A program made the translations under genes and the position numbers. DNA of 64,000 nt from Hornefia butyriciproducens (GTDB lineage Bacteria; Bacillota; Clostridia; Peptostreptococcales; Anaerovoracaceae), in the NCBI RefSeq assembly GCF_009695915.1, contig NZ_VUMZ01000003.1, positions 1 to 64,000 of the forward strand. The letters are read 5' to 3'. Below the pieces are notes generated by a model. It was not told the origin of the DNA, did no database searches, and was given only the letters and a program-made list of their open reading frames with translations. This document shows positions 37,960 to 46,802 of the stretch, piece after piece (position 1 is the stretch's first letter; the number at the start of each line of letters is the position of its first letter).

Positions 37960-38391
37960 ATGTTCATGGGCACGTATTATAACTCCATAGATGCGAAGAA
38001 CAGGCTGATCGTGCCCTCGAAGCACAGAGATCAGCTTGCAGGCAAATGCGTCCTGACGAAGGGGTTGGATACGTGCCTGTACATTTACTCCATGAACGAG
38101 TGGGATAAACTCACTGAAAAAATCGCGGAACTTCCGGAGTCGGATCCGAAGGTCAGGGAATACATCCGGGACCATTATGCGAATGCGGTCGAGTGTGAAT
38201 TCGACAAGCAGGGAAGGATCGTTATTCCGCAGCCTCTGATCGATTACGCGAAAATCACCAAGGAACTGGTGACGATGGGGGCGATGAAGAAAATCGAAAT
38301 CTGGAGCCGGGAAGTATGGGAGACTCCTGACAACGAGGGAAGCATGCAGACGGAGGACTACTCAGAAGCTCTCGCGAAGTACAATTTTTAG
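37960..38391 (+). CDS. mraZ: Transcriptional regulator MraZ
   Basis: A 143-residue MraZ with two AbrB-like swapped-hairpin domains: MFMGTYYNSIDAKNRLIVPS at residues 1-20 and the second repeat with VECEFDKQGRIVIPQPLIDY at about 77-96. It forms ring-shaped oligomers that bind the repeat array just upstream and control the division and cell-wall cluster. A GAGGAG ribosome binding site lies upstream of the ATG. It is the first gene of the cluster that runs to ftsZ. Confidence 0.95.
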   Translation: MFMGTYYNSIDAKNRLIVPSKHRDQLAGKCVLTKGLDTCLYIYSMNEWDKLTEKIAELPESDPKVREYIRDHYANAVECEFDKQGRIVIPQPLIDYAKITKELVTMGAMKKIEIWSREVWETPDNEGSMQTEDYSEALAKYNF

Positions 38392-38399
38392 GAGCGGCT

Positions 38400-39335
38400 A
38401 TGGAATTCAGGCACACGCCGGTGCTGCTGGATCAGTGCATCGAAAATCTCAATATCAGACCGGACGGCATCTATGTGGACGGAACGTTAGGGGGAGGGGG
38501 ACACTCCTTTCATATCTGTGAACGTCTGTCAGAGCAGGGAATGCTGATCGGAATAGACAGGGACAGGGATGCGCTGGAAGCGGCAGAGAAACGGCTGCGG
38601 GAATTCAGCTGCAGGAAGTACTTTGTTCAAAGCAACTACGCTGACATCAGGACAGTACTGGCGGAAAAAGGGATAGAGAAAATAGACGGGGCTCTGCTGG
38701 ACATCGGCGTTTCCTCCTTTCAGTTGGATAACGCAGAGAGGGGCTTTTCGTATATGCAGGACGCGCCGCTGGATATGAGGATGAACAGGGAGGACGATCT
38801 GACCGCGTACGACGTGGTCAACAGTTATGACCGGGATGAACTGACACGGATCATCCGGGAGTACGGAGAGGAACGCTGGGCCTCCAGAATCGCGGCTTTC
38901 ATTGTGCGGGCGCGCGCTGAAAAACCCGTAGAGAGTACGTCGGAACTGGTGGAACTTATTAAGGAAGCCATTCCGGCCAGGGCGAGGCGGTCAGGTCCGC
39001 ATCCGGCGAAACGGACGTTTCAGGCGATACGGATTGAAGTGAACGATGAACTGGGCGAATTGTCGCGGGCTGTTGACGAGTATCTGGATGTGATGAATCC
39101 GGGCGGAAGACTTTGTATCATTACCTTCCACTCCCTTGAGGACCGGATCGTCAAACAGAAACTGCAGAAGAGAGCGGATCCGTGTACATGTCCGCCGGAA
39201 TTTCCTGTCTGTGTGTGCGGGAAAAAGGCCGATATCAGAAAGGTGACGCGGAAACCCATCGTGGCGGAAGCATCGGAACTGGATTTGAATCCACGCGCCC
39301 GGAGCGCCAAATTGCGGGTGTGTGAAAAGATTTAG
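38400..39335 (+). CDS. rsmH: 16S rRNA (cytosine1402-N4)-methyltransferase
   Basis: A 311-residue SAM-dependent methyltransferase that modifies C1402 in the ribosomal P site. RHTPVLLDQCIENL at the start, VDGTLGGGGHSFHICERL at about 26-43, GALLDIGVSSFQLD at about 99-112, ARARRSGPHPAKRTFQAIRI at about 193-212 and ITFHSLEDRIVKQ at about 240-252 are diagnostic. The start lies 8 bases after the mraZ stop. C-terminal CTCPPEFPVCVCGKK is usual for clostridial RsmH. Confidence 0.96.
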   Translation: MEFRHTPVLLDQCIENLNIRPDGIYVDGTLGGGGHSFHICERLSEQGMLIGIDRDRDALEAAEKRLREFSCRKYFVQSNYADIRTVLAEKGIEKIDGALLDIGVSSFQLDNAERGFSYMQDAPLDMRMNREDDLTAYDVVNSYDRDELTRIIREYGEERWASRIAAFIVRARAEKPVESTSELVELIKEAIPARARRSGPHPAKRTFQAIRIEVNDELGELSRAVDEYLDVMNPGGRLCIITFHSLEDRIVKQKLQKRADPCTCPPEFPVCVCGKKADIRKVTRKPIVAEASELDLNPRARSAKLRVCEKI

Positions 39336-39344
39336 GGGTCAATC

Positions 39345-39671
39345 ATGAGTGTAATTGATAAGAGAAGAATACTGGCGGCGATCGTCATGATCGGCTGCAT
39401 CTGTGTGGCGATGGTGGTGATGACCGCATACGCGGCGGAAATACGCTGTGAGAACAATGCTCTGATCGCGAAGAACAAGGCGCTGCAGGGTGAAGTGGAT
39501 ACGCTGGACGTGAAAATTAAAACAGCCAATAACGTAGATCACATCGAGAAGGTGGCGAAATCGAAACTGGGGATGGTTTATCCGACCTCAGGCAACTGTG
39601 TTTATCTGAAAGACAGCGATAAGCCCAGGCGCAACTTCGCTGCGGTGATCCGTAAGGAAGCATATAATTAA
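39345..39671 (+). CDS. ftsL: FtsL-like cell division protein
   Basis: A 108-residue bitopic protein: short basic cytoplasmic start, one membrane helix (ILAAIVMIGCICVAMVVMTA), then a coiled coil (EIRCENNALIAKNKALQGEV) and a C-terminal extracytoplasmic part (VDHIEKVAKSKLGMVYPT) typical of FtsL/DivIC. In the divisome it joins the FtsQ-FtsB-FtsL subcomplex. Sequence identity in this family is low, so assignment rests on position, topology and the AKSKLGMV motif. Confidence 0.85.
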   Translation: MSVIDKRRILAAIVMIGCICVAMVVMTAYAAEIRCENNALIAKNKALQGEVDTLDVKIKTANNVDHIEKVAKSKLGMVYPTSGNCVYLKDSDKPRRNFAAVIRKEAYN

Positions 39672-39674
39672 TCC

Positions 39675-39703
39675 TTTATTCTTGATGCGTTTTCTATTAT
39701 AAT
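39675..39703 (+). promoter_or_regulatory. Internal promoter ahead of the division transpeptidase
   Basis: TTTATT (39675-39680), 17-base spacer, perfect TATAAT (39698-39703). Transcription would begin near 39711, directly before the terminator-like hairpin. Confidence 0.55.
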
Positions 39704-39716
39704 TGAATAGACAGTG

Positions 39717-39755
39717 ACCAGACAACTTCATACAGAAACGGCTGTCTGGTTTTTT
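39717..39755 (+). terminator. Terminator-like hairpin inside the division cluster
   Basis: ACCAGACA, an 18-base loop, TGTCTGGT, then six T. It lies between ftsL and the transpeptidase gene and right after the internal promoter, so it could act as terminator or attenuator. Confidence 0.7.
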
Positions 39756-39783
39756 CGTAATGAACAGGAGTGGTTCAGACTAT

Positions 39784-41766
39784 ATGTCAAAGGTCGGGAT
39801 GAGAAGCAAGAAAAGAGTCATCATCGTGTTCCTGATGATACTGGCTCTGGTGCTGGTGCTTGCTCTGCGGACTGCGTGGATTCAGGTCGTCAGGGCAGAG
39901 GACTACAGCCAGAAGGCGATCAGCCAGCAGATGAGCGACAGTACCATCGAGGCGAACCGGGGGGTGATTTATGACAAAAACGGGAAGGAGATGGCGTCCA
40001 GCGCCATCTGTTATTCCGTGTGGGTCCGACCGGCGCAGATAACAGAGAACTACGTCAGCGACACCAAACTGGATGAGATTTCCACAAAGCTGGCGGTGAT
40101 CCTCGATATGAAGGCGTCCACTATTAAGAGTCGGCTGAAATCCAAGTCGAATCTGGTTCGTCTGGCGAAATATCTGGATAAAAAACAATGCGATAAGATT
40201 CGGGAACTGGATATCACAGGCCTTGAAATAACGGAGGGTACGAAGCGCTACTATCCGCTGGGTACGACCGCCGCGAAGCTTCTGGGGAGCGTTACCGACG
40301 ACAATGTTGGACGCAGCGGAATCGAAGCGCAGTTCGATAACTATCTGAGCGGAGTTTCCGGAAGGTGGATCAAGGAAACCGACCTCAACGGGGATACTCT
40401 GTCCTACGGCTCGCAGAAACTTTATCAGGCTAAGGACGGATATAATCTGTATCTGACCATAGATGAGGTGCTCCAGAACTACGCTGAAAAGGCAGTGGCC
40501 GCCGCGATGAGAAAAACGCAGGCGAAACGGATCATGTGTCTTGTCATGAATCCGGAGACAGGGGATATTCTGGCGTGCGTCACGAATCCATCCTTTGATC
40601 CCAATAACGCGACGGAGCCGATTTCCGGGACGGAACTCGCCGCCTTTAATAAAATGACGACCAAGCAGCAGACAAACTATCTCAGCCAGATGTGGAGCAA
40701 TCCCATCGTCAGTGATCTTTACGAGCCGGGTTCCACCTTCAAACTGATCACAACCTCTGCGGCGCTGGAGGAGGGGGTGACGACGCCGACTGCGCGATAT
40801 TATGACAGCGGCTCCATTCTGGTGAACGGAACACGCCTGTACTGCTGGAACAAAGCAGGGCACGGCAACCAGACCCTTACCCAGGCGGTCGGAAATTCCT
40901 GCAATACGGTGCAGGTTCGTCTGGTGGAGAAACTTGGAAAAAAGAAATACTACAATTATCTGGAAATGTTTGGAATCACAGATAAGACGCATGTGGATCT
41001 GCCCGCGGAAACTTCCGCAATTATCAAGAGCGAATCCTCGCTGAGCAGTGTGGATCTCGCAACAATGTCCTACGGACAGGGCATCGCGCTGACGCCGATA
41101 CAGATTCTGACGGCAGCCTGCGCTATCGGAAACGACGGCGTTCTGATGCAGCCGCGGATCGTCAGCAGAATGACTGACAGCAGCGGGAAAACAGTAAAGA
41201 CATTTAAGACAAAGAAGGTCCGGAAGGTCATCTCCACGAAGACTGCGAACGAAATGAAGGACATCATGGAATACGTGGTTGAAAAGGGCGGCGGCAAAAA
41301 CGCGGCAGTCGCGGGCTACCGGATCGGAGGCAAAACCGGTACTGCGGACAAGGTTGTGAACGGAAAATATACGAAGGACACCTATTCCTCCTTCCTGGGC
41401 ATGGCGCCGATGGAAAATCCGAAACTGGCGGTTCTCGTCGTTGTGGACAGTCCTAAGGGAAGTCAGTACGGAAGTGCGGTTGCCGCACCGGTGGCGGGAG
41501 TCTTCTTCAAAAAGGCGCTGACCTACATGGAGATCAGTCCCAGGTACACCAGTTCCTCAGAGAAAAACCAGAATGTTGTTTATCTTCCCAGGCTTACCGG
41601 GAAAACCTATGCACAGGCTGCGGCGATCCTGAGTAAAAAGGGACTTAAATATCAGGTGAGTCCGGCCATTAAGAACGGAAAAACTGATTTCAAAATTGTG
41701 GATCAGTACCCGAAGGCCGGAACCAGAGTGAATAAAGGCGATACAGTATATCTTTACAGAAAGTAG
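39784..41766 (+). CDS. Division transpeptidase (FtsI/SpoVD-type class B PBP) with PASTA domain
   Basis: A protein of about 660 residues that crosslinks septal or spore peptidoglycan on the outside of the membrane. One N-terminal helix (VIIVFLMILALVLVLALRT) is followed by the PBP dimerisation domain (IEANRGVIYDKNGKEMASS). The transpeptidase domain has STFK at about residue 316, SCN in VGNSCNTVQ and KTGT at about 516. One PASTA domain ends it (LPRLTGKTYAQAAAILSKKG). The ATG at 39784 is chosen (AGGAG at 39765); 39760 and 39799 are alternatives. FtsI and SpoVD cannot be separated by position alone; one PASTA copy fits SpoVD. Confidence 0.9.
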   Translation: MSKVGMRSKKRVIIVFLMILALVLVLALRTAWIQVVRAEDYSQKAISQQMSDSTIEANRGVIYDKNGKEMASSAICYSVWVRPAQITENYVSDTKLDEISTKLAVILDMKASTIKSRLKSKSNLVRLAKYLDKKQCDKIRELDITGLEITEGTKRYYPLGTTAAKLLGSVTDDNVGRSGIEAQFDNYLSGVSGRWIKETDLNGDTLSYGSQKLYQAKDGYNLYLTIDEVLQNYAEKAVAAAMRKTQAKRIMCLVMNPETGDILACVTNPSFDPNNATEPISGTELAAFNKMTTKQQTNYLSQMWSNPIVSDLYEPGSTFKLITTSAALEEGVTTPTARYYDSGSILVNGTRLYCWNKAGHGNQTLTQAVGNSCNTVQVRLVEKLGKKKYYNYLEMFGITDKTHVDLPAETSAIIKSESSLSSVDLATMSYGQGIALTPIQILTAACAIGNDGVLMQPRIVSRMTDSSGKTVKTFKTKKVRKVISTKTANEMKDIMEYVVEKGGGKNAAVAGYRIGGKTGTADKVVNGKYTKDTYSSFLGMAPMENPKLAVLVVVDSPKGSQYGSAVAAPVAGVFFKKALTYMEISPRYTSSSEKNQNVVYLPRLTGKTYAQAAAILSKKGLKYQVSPAIKNGKTDFKIVDQYPKAGTRVNKGDTVYLYRK

Positions 41767-41777
41767 AGGAATGTAAA

Positions 41778-43148
41778 ATGGATGCCATTACGATCAGAGA
41801 AATCGTAGACGCAACAAGCGGTCAGCTGCTGTCCGGGAAGGAGGACGCTGTTGTCACGGGCGTGTGCACGGATTCCAGAATTTTTCAGCAGGGCGATCTG
41901 TTTGTGGCGCTGCTGGGAGAAAATACTGACGCGCATCGCTTTGTCCGTCAGGTCGCAGAGCAGGGAGGAAAAACCTTCCTGATTTCTGAAAGAGACGCAG
42001 CAGAGGCGCTCGCTGACGCGAACGTCATCCTGGTGCAGGACACGCTGGCGGGACTTCAGGCGCTGACCCATTACTACCTGGACAAAATCGGGGTCGGGAA
42101 AATTGCGGTGACAGGAAGCGTCGGAAAGACCTCCACCCGGGATATGGTCTATTATATCCTGAGCGAAAAGTATAAGACGGGACGTCCCATCAAGAACTAC
42201 AACAGCGATGTTGGAATCCCGCTGACCGTGTTCACCTTTGACTCTACGACGGAGATGGCGGTTCTGGAGGAAGGCATGGAGCACGCCGGCGAGATTCACC
42301 GTCTGGCAGATATGACCAGACCGGAAGTGGCGATCATCACGAATGTGGGGATCAGCCACCTGGAAAATCTGGGCTCCCGGGAAAATATTTACAGAGCGAA
42401 GATGGAGATTACCGATTTCTTCGGCAGAGATAATGTCCTGATTATCAATGAATCCTGTGATCTGCTGAAGCGCAGCAGGATTCACGGCGATTACAGGGTG
42501 ATTACCGTAGGCGAAACCGGTGCAGAGGATTATGTGGTCTCTGATATTCGGGACATGGGCCTGGAAGGCGTGAATTTTACTCTTACGACGGGCGGAGAAT
42601 CCCGGGAATTCCGGCTGAACGTTCCGGGTGCGCACAACGCTCTGAACGCAGCGCTCGCTGTCGCAGCGTGCGCGCGGTACGGCGTCACTATGGATCAGGC
42701 GGCGGAGGGACTGCTTAAACTGCAGCTGACTGGGAAACGTCTTAAGGTCAGAGAAGCTCGCGGGATTCGTGTGCTGGATGATTCCTACAACGCCGCGCCG
42801 GATTCAGTGAAGTCTGCAATCCGCACCGTGGAGGCGACGCCGGCGGAACGCTGGGTGGCAATACTGGGCGCAATGAACGAGCTTGGTGACGACACTCCTG
42901 CGCTCCACTATGAAGTCGGGAAATATGCGGCGGAACACGGGATTTCGCTTGTCATCGGGATAGAACCGAAAGCGGCGGAAATCGTAAGAGGCGCACGGGA
43001 GGCCGGCTGCAACGCTTTGTATTTTGATGAAAAGGAAGATCTGTATCCGGAGCTTCCGAAACTTTTGAAGGAGGGCGATCTGGTGCTGACGAAAGCTTCC
43101 ATGACCAGGCACTTCTGGGAGATCGCCGACAAAATCATTAACGGTTAG
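41778..43148 (+). CDS. murF: UDP-N-acetylmuramoyl-tripeptide-D-alanyl-D-alanine ligase
   Basis: A 456-residue Mur ligase that adds D-Ala-D-Ala to the cytoplasmic UDP-MurNAc-tripeptide. The N-terminal VCTDSRIFQQGDLFVALLGE binds the UDP-sugar. The ATP loop TGSVGKTSTRDM lies at about 112-123, KNYNSDVGIPLTVF at about 138-151, NVGISHLENLGS at about 194-205, and VLDDSYNAAPDSVKSAI at about 333-349 is the MurF signature. GAGGAATG precedes the ATG, and the gene begins 11 bases after the transpeptidase stop. murE is not in this cluster. Confidence 0.96.
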   Translation: MDAITIREIVDATSGQLLSGKEDAVVTGVCTDSRIFQQGDLFVALLGENTDAHRFVRQVAEQGGKTFLISERDAAEALADANVILVQDTLAGLQALTHYYLDKIGVGKIAVTGSVGKTSTRDMVYYILSEKYKTGRPIKNYNSDVGIPLTVFTFDSTTEMAVLEEGMEHAGEIHRLADMTRPEVAIITNVGISHLENLGSRENIYRAKMEITDFFGRDNVLIINESCDLLKRSRIHGDYRVITVGETGAEDYVVSDIRDMGLEGVNFTLTTGGESREFRLNVPGAHNALNAALAVAACARYGVTMDQAAEGLLKLQLTGKRLKVREARGIRVLDDSYNAAPDSVKSAIRTVEATPAERWVAILGAMNELGDDTPALHYEVGKYAAEHGISLVIGIEPKAAEIVRGAREAGCNALYFDEKEDLYPELPKLLKEGDLVLTKASMTRHFWEIADKIING

Positions 43149-43159
43149 GGGAAAGAAAC

Positions 43160-44122
43160 ATGAGAGCTTATCAATTTGGTGTTGTTATTGTTCTGGCGGT
43201 CATCGCAAGTGTAGTGCTGACCTCCATCGAAATTCCGATTCTGAAGCACAGGCAGTTCCAGCAGTTCATCCGCGAGGACGGGCCGAAATCCCACCTCAAA
43301 AAACAGGGAACGCCGACGATGGGCGGAATCGCAATCTATGCGGCCATCGTCATGTGCACGATTATCGGTACGCGTCCGACCCGCGATACCTGGATCATCA
43401 TCCTGGTCGGTCTGGTGTTCGGCCTGATCGGATTCCTGGATGATTTCATCAAGGTCACTGAGAAACACAACCTTGGACTGCGTGCATGGCAGAAACTGGT
43501 TCTGCAGATTCTGGCCGGCGTCCTGTTCGGTATCTACATCATGAAGTTCACCGATATGGGGAGCCAGGTCTGGGTGCCGTTCATCGATCGCAACGTTGAT
43601 TTCGGAATCTGGTTTGTGCCCTTCGTTGCCTTCGTCCTGGTAGCGATGGCGAATTCTGTGAACCTGACAGACGGAATGGACGGACTCTGCGGCGGAGTAT
43701 CCGCCATCTTCGCGTTCTTCTTTGCGATCGTTGCGAATATATTCGCCAGCTATCCCAGTGCATTTTATCTGTGCGCGGTCTGCGGTGCGTGCATCGGCTT
43801 CCTTGTATATAACAAATATCCGGCCCGGGTGTTCATGGGCGATACGGGCTCAATGGCTCTGGGCGGAGGCATGACGGCGGCGATTCTGCTGACAAAGGCA
43901 GAACTGCTGATCCCATTTGCGGGCTTTGTCTTTGTGATGGAGGCACTGTCGGTGATCATTCAGGTTGTTTCGTTCCAGACCACCGGAAAGCGGGTATTCC
44001 GGATGGCGCCGATCCATCACCACTTTGAAGAAGGTGGAATGCCGGAAAAGCGGGTTGTCCTCATGTTCTGGATTGCAGCGGCGGTCTGCTGTGCCGCTGC
44101 ATACGGGATCCTGAAGATTTGA
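43160..44122 (+). CDS. mraY: Phospho-N-acetylmuramoyl-pentapeptide transferase
   Basis: A 320-residue, ten-helix membrane enzyme that makes lipid I from UDP-MurNAc-pentapeptide and undecaprenyl phosphate. The substrate region KSHLKKQGTPTMGGIAIY at about 43-60, the Asp pair in GFLDDFIKVTEKHN at about 94-107, ANSVNLTDGMDGL at about 163-175 and the HHHFE of PIHHHFEEGGMPE at about 286-298 are all present and intact. Ribosome binding site GGGGAAAG. Normal position between murF and murD. Confidence 0.97.
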   Translation: MRAYQFGVVIVLAVIASVVLTSIEIPILKHRQFQQFIREDGPKSHLKKQGTPTMGGIAIYAAIVMCTIIGTRPTRDTWIIILVGLVFGLIGFLDDFIKVTEKHNLGLRAWQKLVLQILAGVLFGIYIMKFTDMGSQVWVPFIDRNVDFGIWFVPFVAFVLVAMANSVNLTDGMDGLCGGVSAIFAFFFAIVANIFASYPSAFYLCAVCGACIGFLVYNKYPARVFMGDTGSMALGGGMTAAILLTKAELLIPFAGFVFVMEALSVIIQVVSFQTTGKRVFRMAPIHHHFEEGGMPEKRVVLMFWIAAAVCCAAAYGILKI

Positions 44123-44183
44123 GAGGAATTGTGAACTGCTCTGCGGCAGTCTTTGTCAAAAGAGTAAAGCACTGAGGAGCTGG

Positions 44184-45572
44184 ATGGAGATGATGAAAAT
44201 GACAAACAGAGAAAATATGAAGGGGATGCGGATCCTGGTGGTCGGCTTCGGCCGCTCGGGAATCGCTGCGGCACAAGCGCTGCTCCGGCTGGGGGCAGAG
44301 GTGTCGGTGCAGGATTCGAAGAAGGAAGATGACCTTGACGGTAACCTGCTGAATTTCTTTCGCACTCAGGGTGCACGGTTTTATCTGAATACGATGCCAC
44401 CGGACATGGGCTGTTTTGATATGCTGGTGCTCAGTCCGGGAGTGAGCCCTGAACTGCCCTTTGTCCGGGAGGCAAAGGAAAAGGGCGCAGAGATTATCGG
44501 AGAACTTGAAATCGCCTATCGGATTGGCAAAGGAAATTATGTTGCGATTACCGGAACCAACGGGAAAACGACCACAACGACGTTGGTGGGTGAGATCTTT
44601 GTCAAAGCGAAGAGAAGGACTCATGTCGTGGGAAATATAGGAGTCGCAGTGATCAGTGCGTCTGCAGCGGCGGAGGAGCAGGACTGGCTCGTTACAGAAT
44701 GCAGCAGCTTCCAGCTGGAGACTACACGGTATTTTAAACCGGTGGTTTCGGCAATTCTCAATCTCACACCAGATCATCTGAACCGGCATCATACAATGGA
44801 GGCCTATGGCGCGGCGAAAGCGAAAATCTTCGCTAATCAGTCCGCGGACGGATGGCTTGTGATCAATTATGACGACAAGGCCTGCTATGCGCTGGCGAAG
44901 GGCTGCAGAGCGGGCGTGGTTCCGTTCAGCGTCGAGGAGGAACTGGAGTTCGGAGCCTTTGTGAAGGATGACAGATTGGTGATCCGCGGAAGAGACGGGG
45001 CTCTGACAGAAATCTGCCGGAGAGAAGATATCCGTATTATCGGAAAGCACAATCTGCAGAATGTGCTGGCAGCGGCTGCGATCTGTTATTTCGCCGGTAT
45101 CGATCCGGAAACGATCCGAAAAGGAATCTGTGAATTCCGGGGCGTGGAGCACCGGATCGAGTTCTGCGGCGAGCACGGCGGCGTCAGATATTACAACGAT
45201 TCCAAGGGGACGAATACGGATGCGTCGATTACGGCGCTGAAGGCGATTGAACACAACATTATTCTGATTGCGGGCGGGGACGCCAAGGGACAGGAGTTTG
45301 ACGGATTCGTCAGAGAATTTCCGGGAAGAGTGAAGAAACTTGTTCTGCTGGGGCGGGACGCACATCTGATTCAGGAAGCGGCCGACCGGGCGGGATTTTC
45401 AGATTATGTATACTGCAGGGACATGGCAGAGTGCGTGGAGAAAGCGGCGGAGCTGGCGGAACCGGGCGATACGGTTCTGCTGTCGCCGGCCTGTGCGAGC
45501 TGGGACATGTATGACAGCTACGAACAGCGCGGAGAGCATTTCAAGGAATGTGTCGCGCGGTTGGGAGTGTAA
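44184..45572 (+). CDS. murD: UDP-N-acetylmuramoyl-L-alanine-D-glutamate ligase
   Basis: A 462-residue Mur ligase that adds D-Glu to UDP-MurNAc-L-Ala. The N-terminal ILVVGFGRSGIAAAQALLRL Rossmann loop binds UDP, the ATP loop GTNGKTTTTTLVGE lies at about 124-137, NLTPDHLNRHHTMEAY at about 193-208, and the C-terminal VEHRIEFCGEHGGVRYYNDSKGTN (outline, about 320-343) with LSPACASWDMYDSYEQRGEHF is typical. The ATG at 44184 follows GAGGAG; later in-frame ATGs at 44190 and 44193 are alternatives. Its stop directly abuts ftsW. Confidence 0.96.
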   Translation: MEMMKMTNRENMKGMRILVVGFGRSGIAAAQALLRLGAEVSVQDSKKEDDLDGNLLNFFRTQGARFYLNTMPPDMGCFDMLVLSPGVSPELPFVREAKEKGAEIIGELEIAYRIGKGNYVAITGTNGKTTTTTLVGEIFVKAKRRTHVVGNIGVAVISASAAAEEQDWLVTECSSFQLETTRYFKPVVSAILNLTPDHLNRHHTMEAYGAAKAKIFANQSADGWLVINYDDKACYALAKGCRAGVVPFSVEEELEFGAFVKDDRLVIRGRDGALTEICRREDIRIIGKHNLQNVLAAAAICYFAGIDPETIRKGICEFRGVEHRIEFCGEHGGVRYYNDSKGTNTDASITALKAIEHNIILIAGGDAKGQEFDGFVREFPGRVKKLVLLGRDAHLIQEAADRAGFSDYVYCRDMAECVEKAAELAEPGDTVLLSPACASWDMYDSYEQRGEHFKECVARLGV

Positions 45573-46802
45573 ATGAAAAAGCGGTCGAGAACGAAGTTAT
45601 CAGAGGAACTCAGCATCCTGAAAAGACTGAGGCAATGCGATTTCACGGTGCTTCTTCTGGTGGTCATCCTGGTGATCTTCGGGGTCGTGATGGTGTTCAG
45701 CGCGAGTTATTACAATTCGATCAATTACAGTGGAACGCCTTACACGTATCTGAAAAAGCAGCTGTTTTTCGCTCTGACGGGTGCGGCGCTGATGTATGCC
45801 ACATCGGTGGTGGACTATCATCTCTACCGGAGGTTTGACTGGATACTGCTGATCCTGAGCCTCGTGCTCCTTGTGTTGCTGTTTACGCCTCTGGGCGTGA
45901 CTACGAACGGCGCGACGCGCTGGCTGCGGGTGGGCCCGCTGTCTATCATGCCGGGAGAAATCGCGAAGGTTGCGGCGATTTTGTTTACGGCATCCTTTTT
46001 TGCGGATGAGCCGAACCGGGTTTTGTCCCTGAAACGGGGCGTTCTTCCGATGGCGGGGCTCATGGCGCTGCTGGGCATACTGATCATCAAACAGCCGAAT
46101 CTATCCACGGCGCTCACCGTCGTCGGAATTATTGCGGGAATGATGTTTCTGTCGGGACTTCAGTGGAGGTATCTCATCGGAGCATTCGGGCTCGGCGCCG
46201 GCGGACTGCTCATTCTCAGTCAGACCGGAACCTACTGGGGAGATCGTCTGACCAGTTTCACCGATCCGTTCAAGGATGCCCAGGGCGATGGATTCCAGGC
46301 GGTGCAGTCGCTGCTGGCGCTGGGCACCGGAGGACTGTTCGGCCTCGGACTGGGAAAAAGCGTACAGAAGAATCTGTATCTCCCTGAACCGCAGAATGAT
46401 TTTATCCTCGCGATTATCGGCGAAGAACTGGGCCTTGTGGGAGTTTTGATCCTGATGCTTGTGTTTGTTCTTCTCGTATGGAGATGCAGTATGGTGGCTA
46501 TAAATGCGCCGGATCAGTTCGGTATGCTGCTGGCCGGCGGCGTCGCGCTGATGATCGGGATTCAGGTGGTGCTGAATGTGGCGGTGGTCACGTCTTCCAT
46601 GCCGCCTACCGGGATTGCACTGCCCTTTGTAAGCTACGGAGGAAACGCGTTGTGGATTTTCATGGGGATGGCCGGGGTTGTCCTGAATATCTCGAGGCAG
46701 AGCAGAACCCTGAACCCGGAACAGAAGAAGAAAAAACAGAACCGCGTCCAGCGCGTGCGGGAGCGCGAGCGTGAACGCAGAGAAAGAGAGAGTTTGATAT
46801 GA
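45573..46802 (+). CDS. ftsW: Septal peptidoglycan glycosyltransferase FtsW
   Basis: A 409-residue SEDS-family membrane protein with ten helices that polymerises lipid II together with the class B PBP encoded three genes upstream. LLVVILVIFGVVMVFSAS at the first helix, WLRVGPLSIMPGEIAKVA at about 111-128, LPEPQNDFILAIIGEELG at about 270-287 and GIALPFVSYGGNALWIFM at about 347-364 are SEDS signatures. The last 35 residues are strongly basic and Arg-rich (QRVRERERERRERES), probably a cytoplasmic tail. SpoVE is an alternative name for the sporulation paralogue. It overlaps murG by 4 bases. Confidence 0.93.
   Translation: MKKRSRTKLSEELSILKRLRQCDFTVLLLVVILVIFGVVMVFSASYYNSINYSGTPYTYLKKQLFFALTGAALMYATSVVDYHLYRRFDWILLILSLVLLVLLFTPLGVTTNGATRWLRVGPLSIMPGEIAKVAAILFTASFFADEPNRVLSLKRGVLPMAGLMALLGILIIKQPNLSTALTVVGIIAGMMFLSGLQWRYLIGAFGLGAGGLLILSQTGTYWGDRLTSFTDPFKDAQGDGFQAVQSLLALGTGGLFGLGLGKSVQKNLYLPEPQNDFILAIIGEELGLVGVLILMLVFVLLVWRCSMVAINAPDQFGMLLAGGVALMIGIQVVLNVAVVTSSMPPTGIALPFVSYGGNALWIFMGMAGVVLNISRQSRTLNPEQKKKKQNRVQRVRERERERRERESLI

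Noticed and set aside
39787-40992. A 401-codon minus-strand frame opposite the division transpeptidase
   Set aside because: Antisense shadow; the plus strand carries the STFK, SCN and KTG motifs.
44061-45365. A 434-codon minus-strand frame opposite murD
   Set aside because: Antisense shadow of a confirmed Mur ligase.
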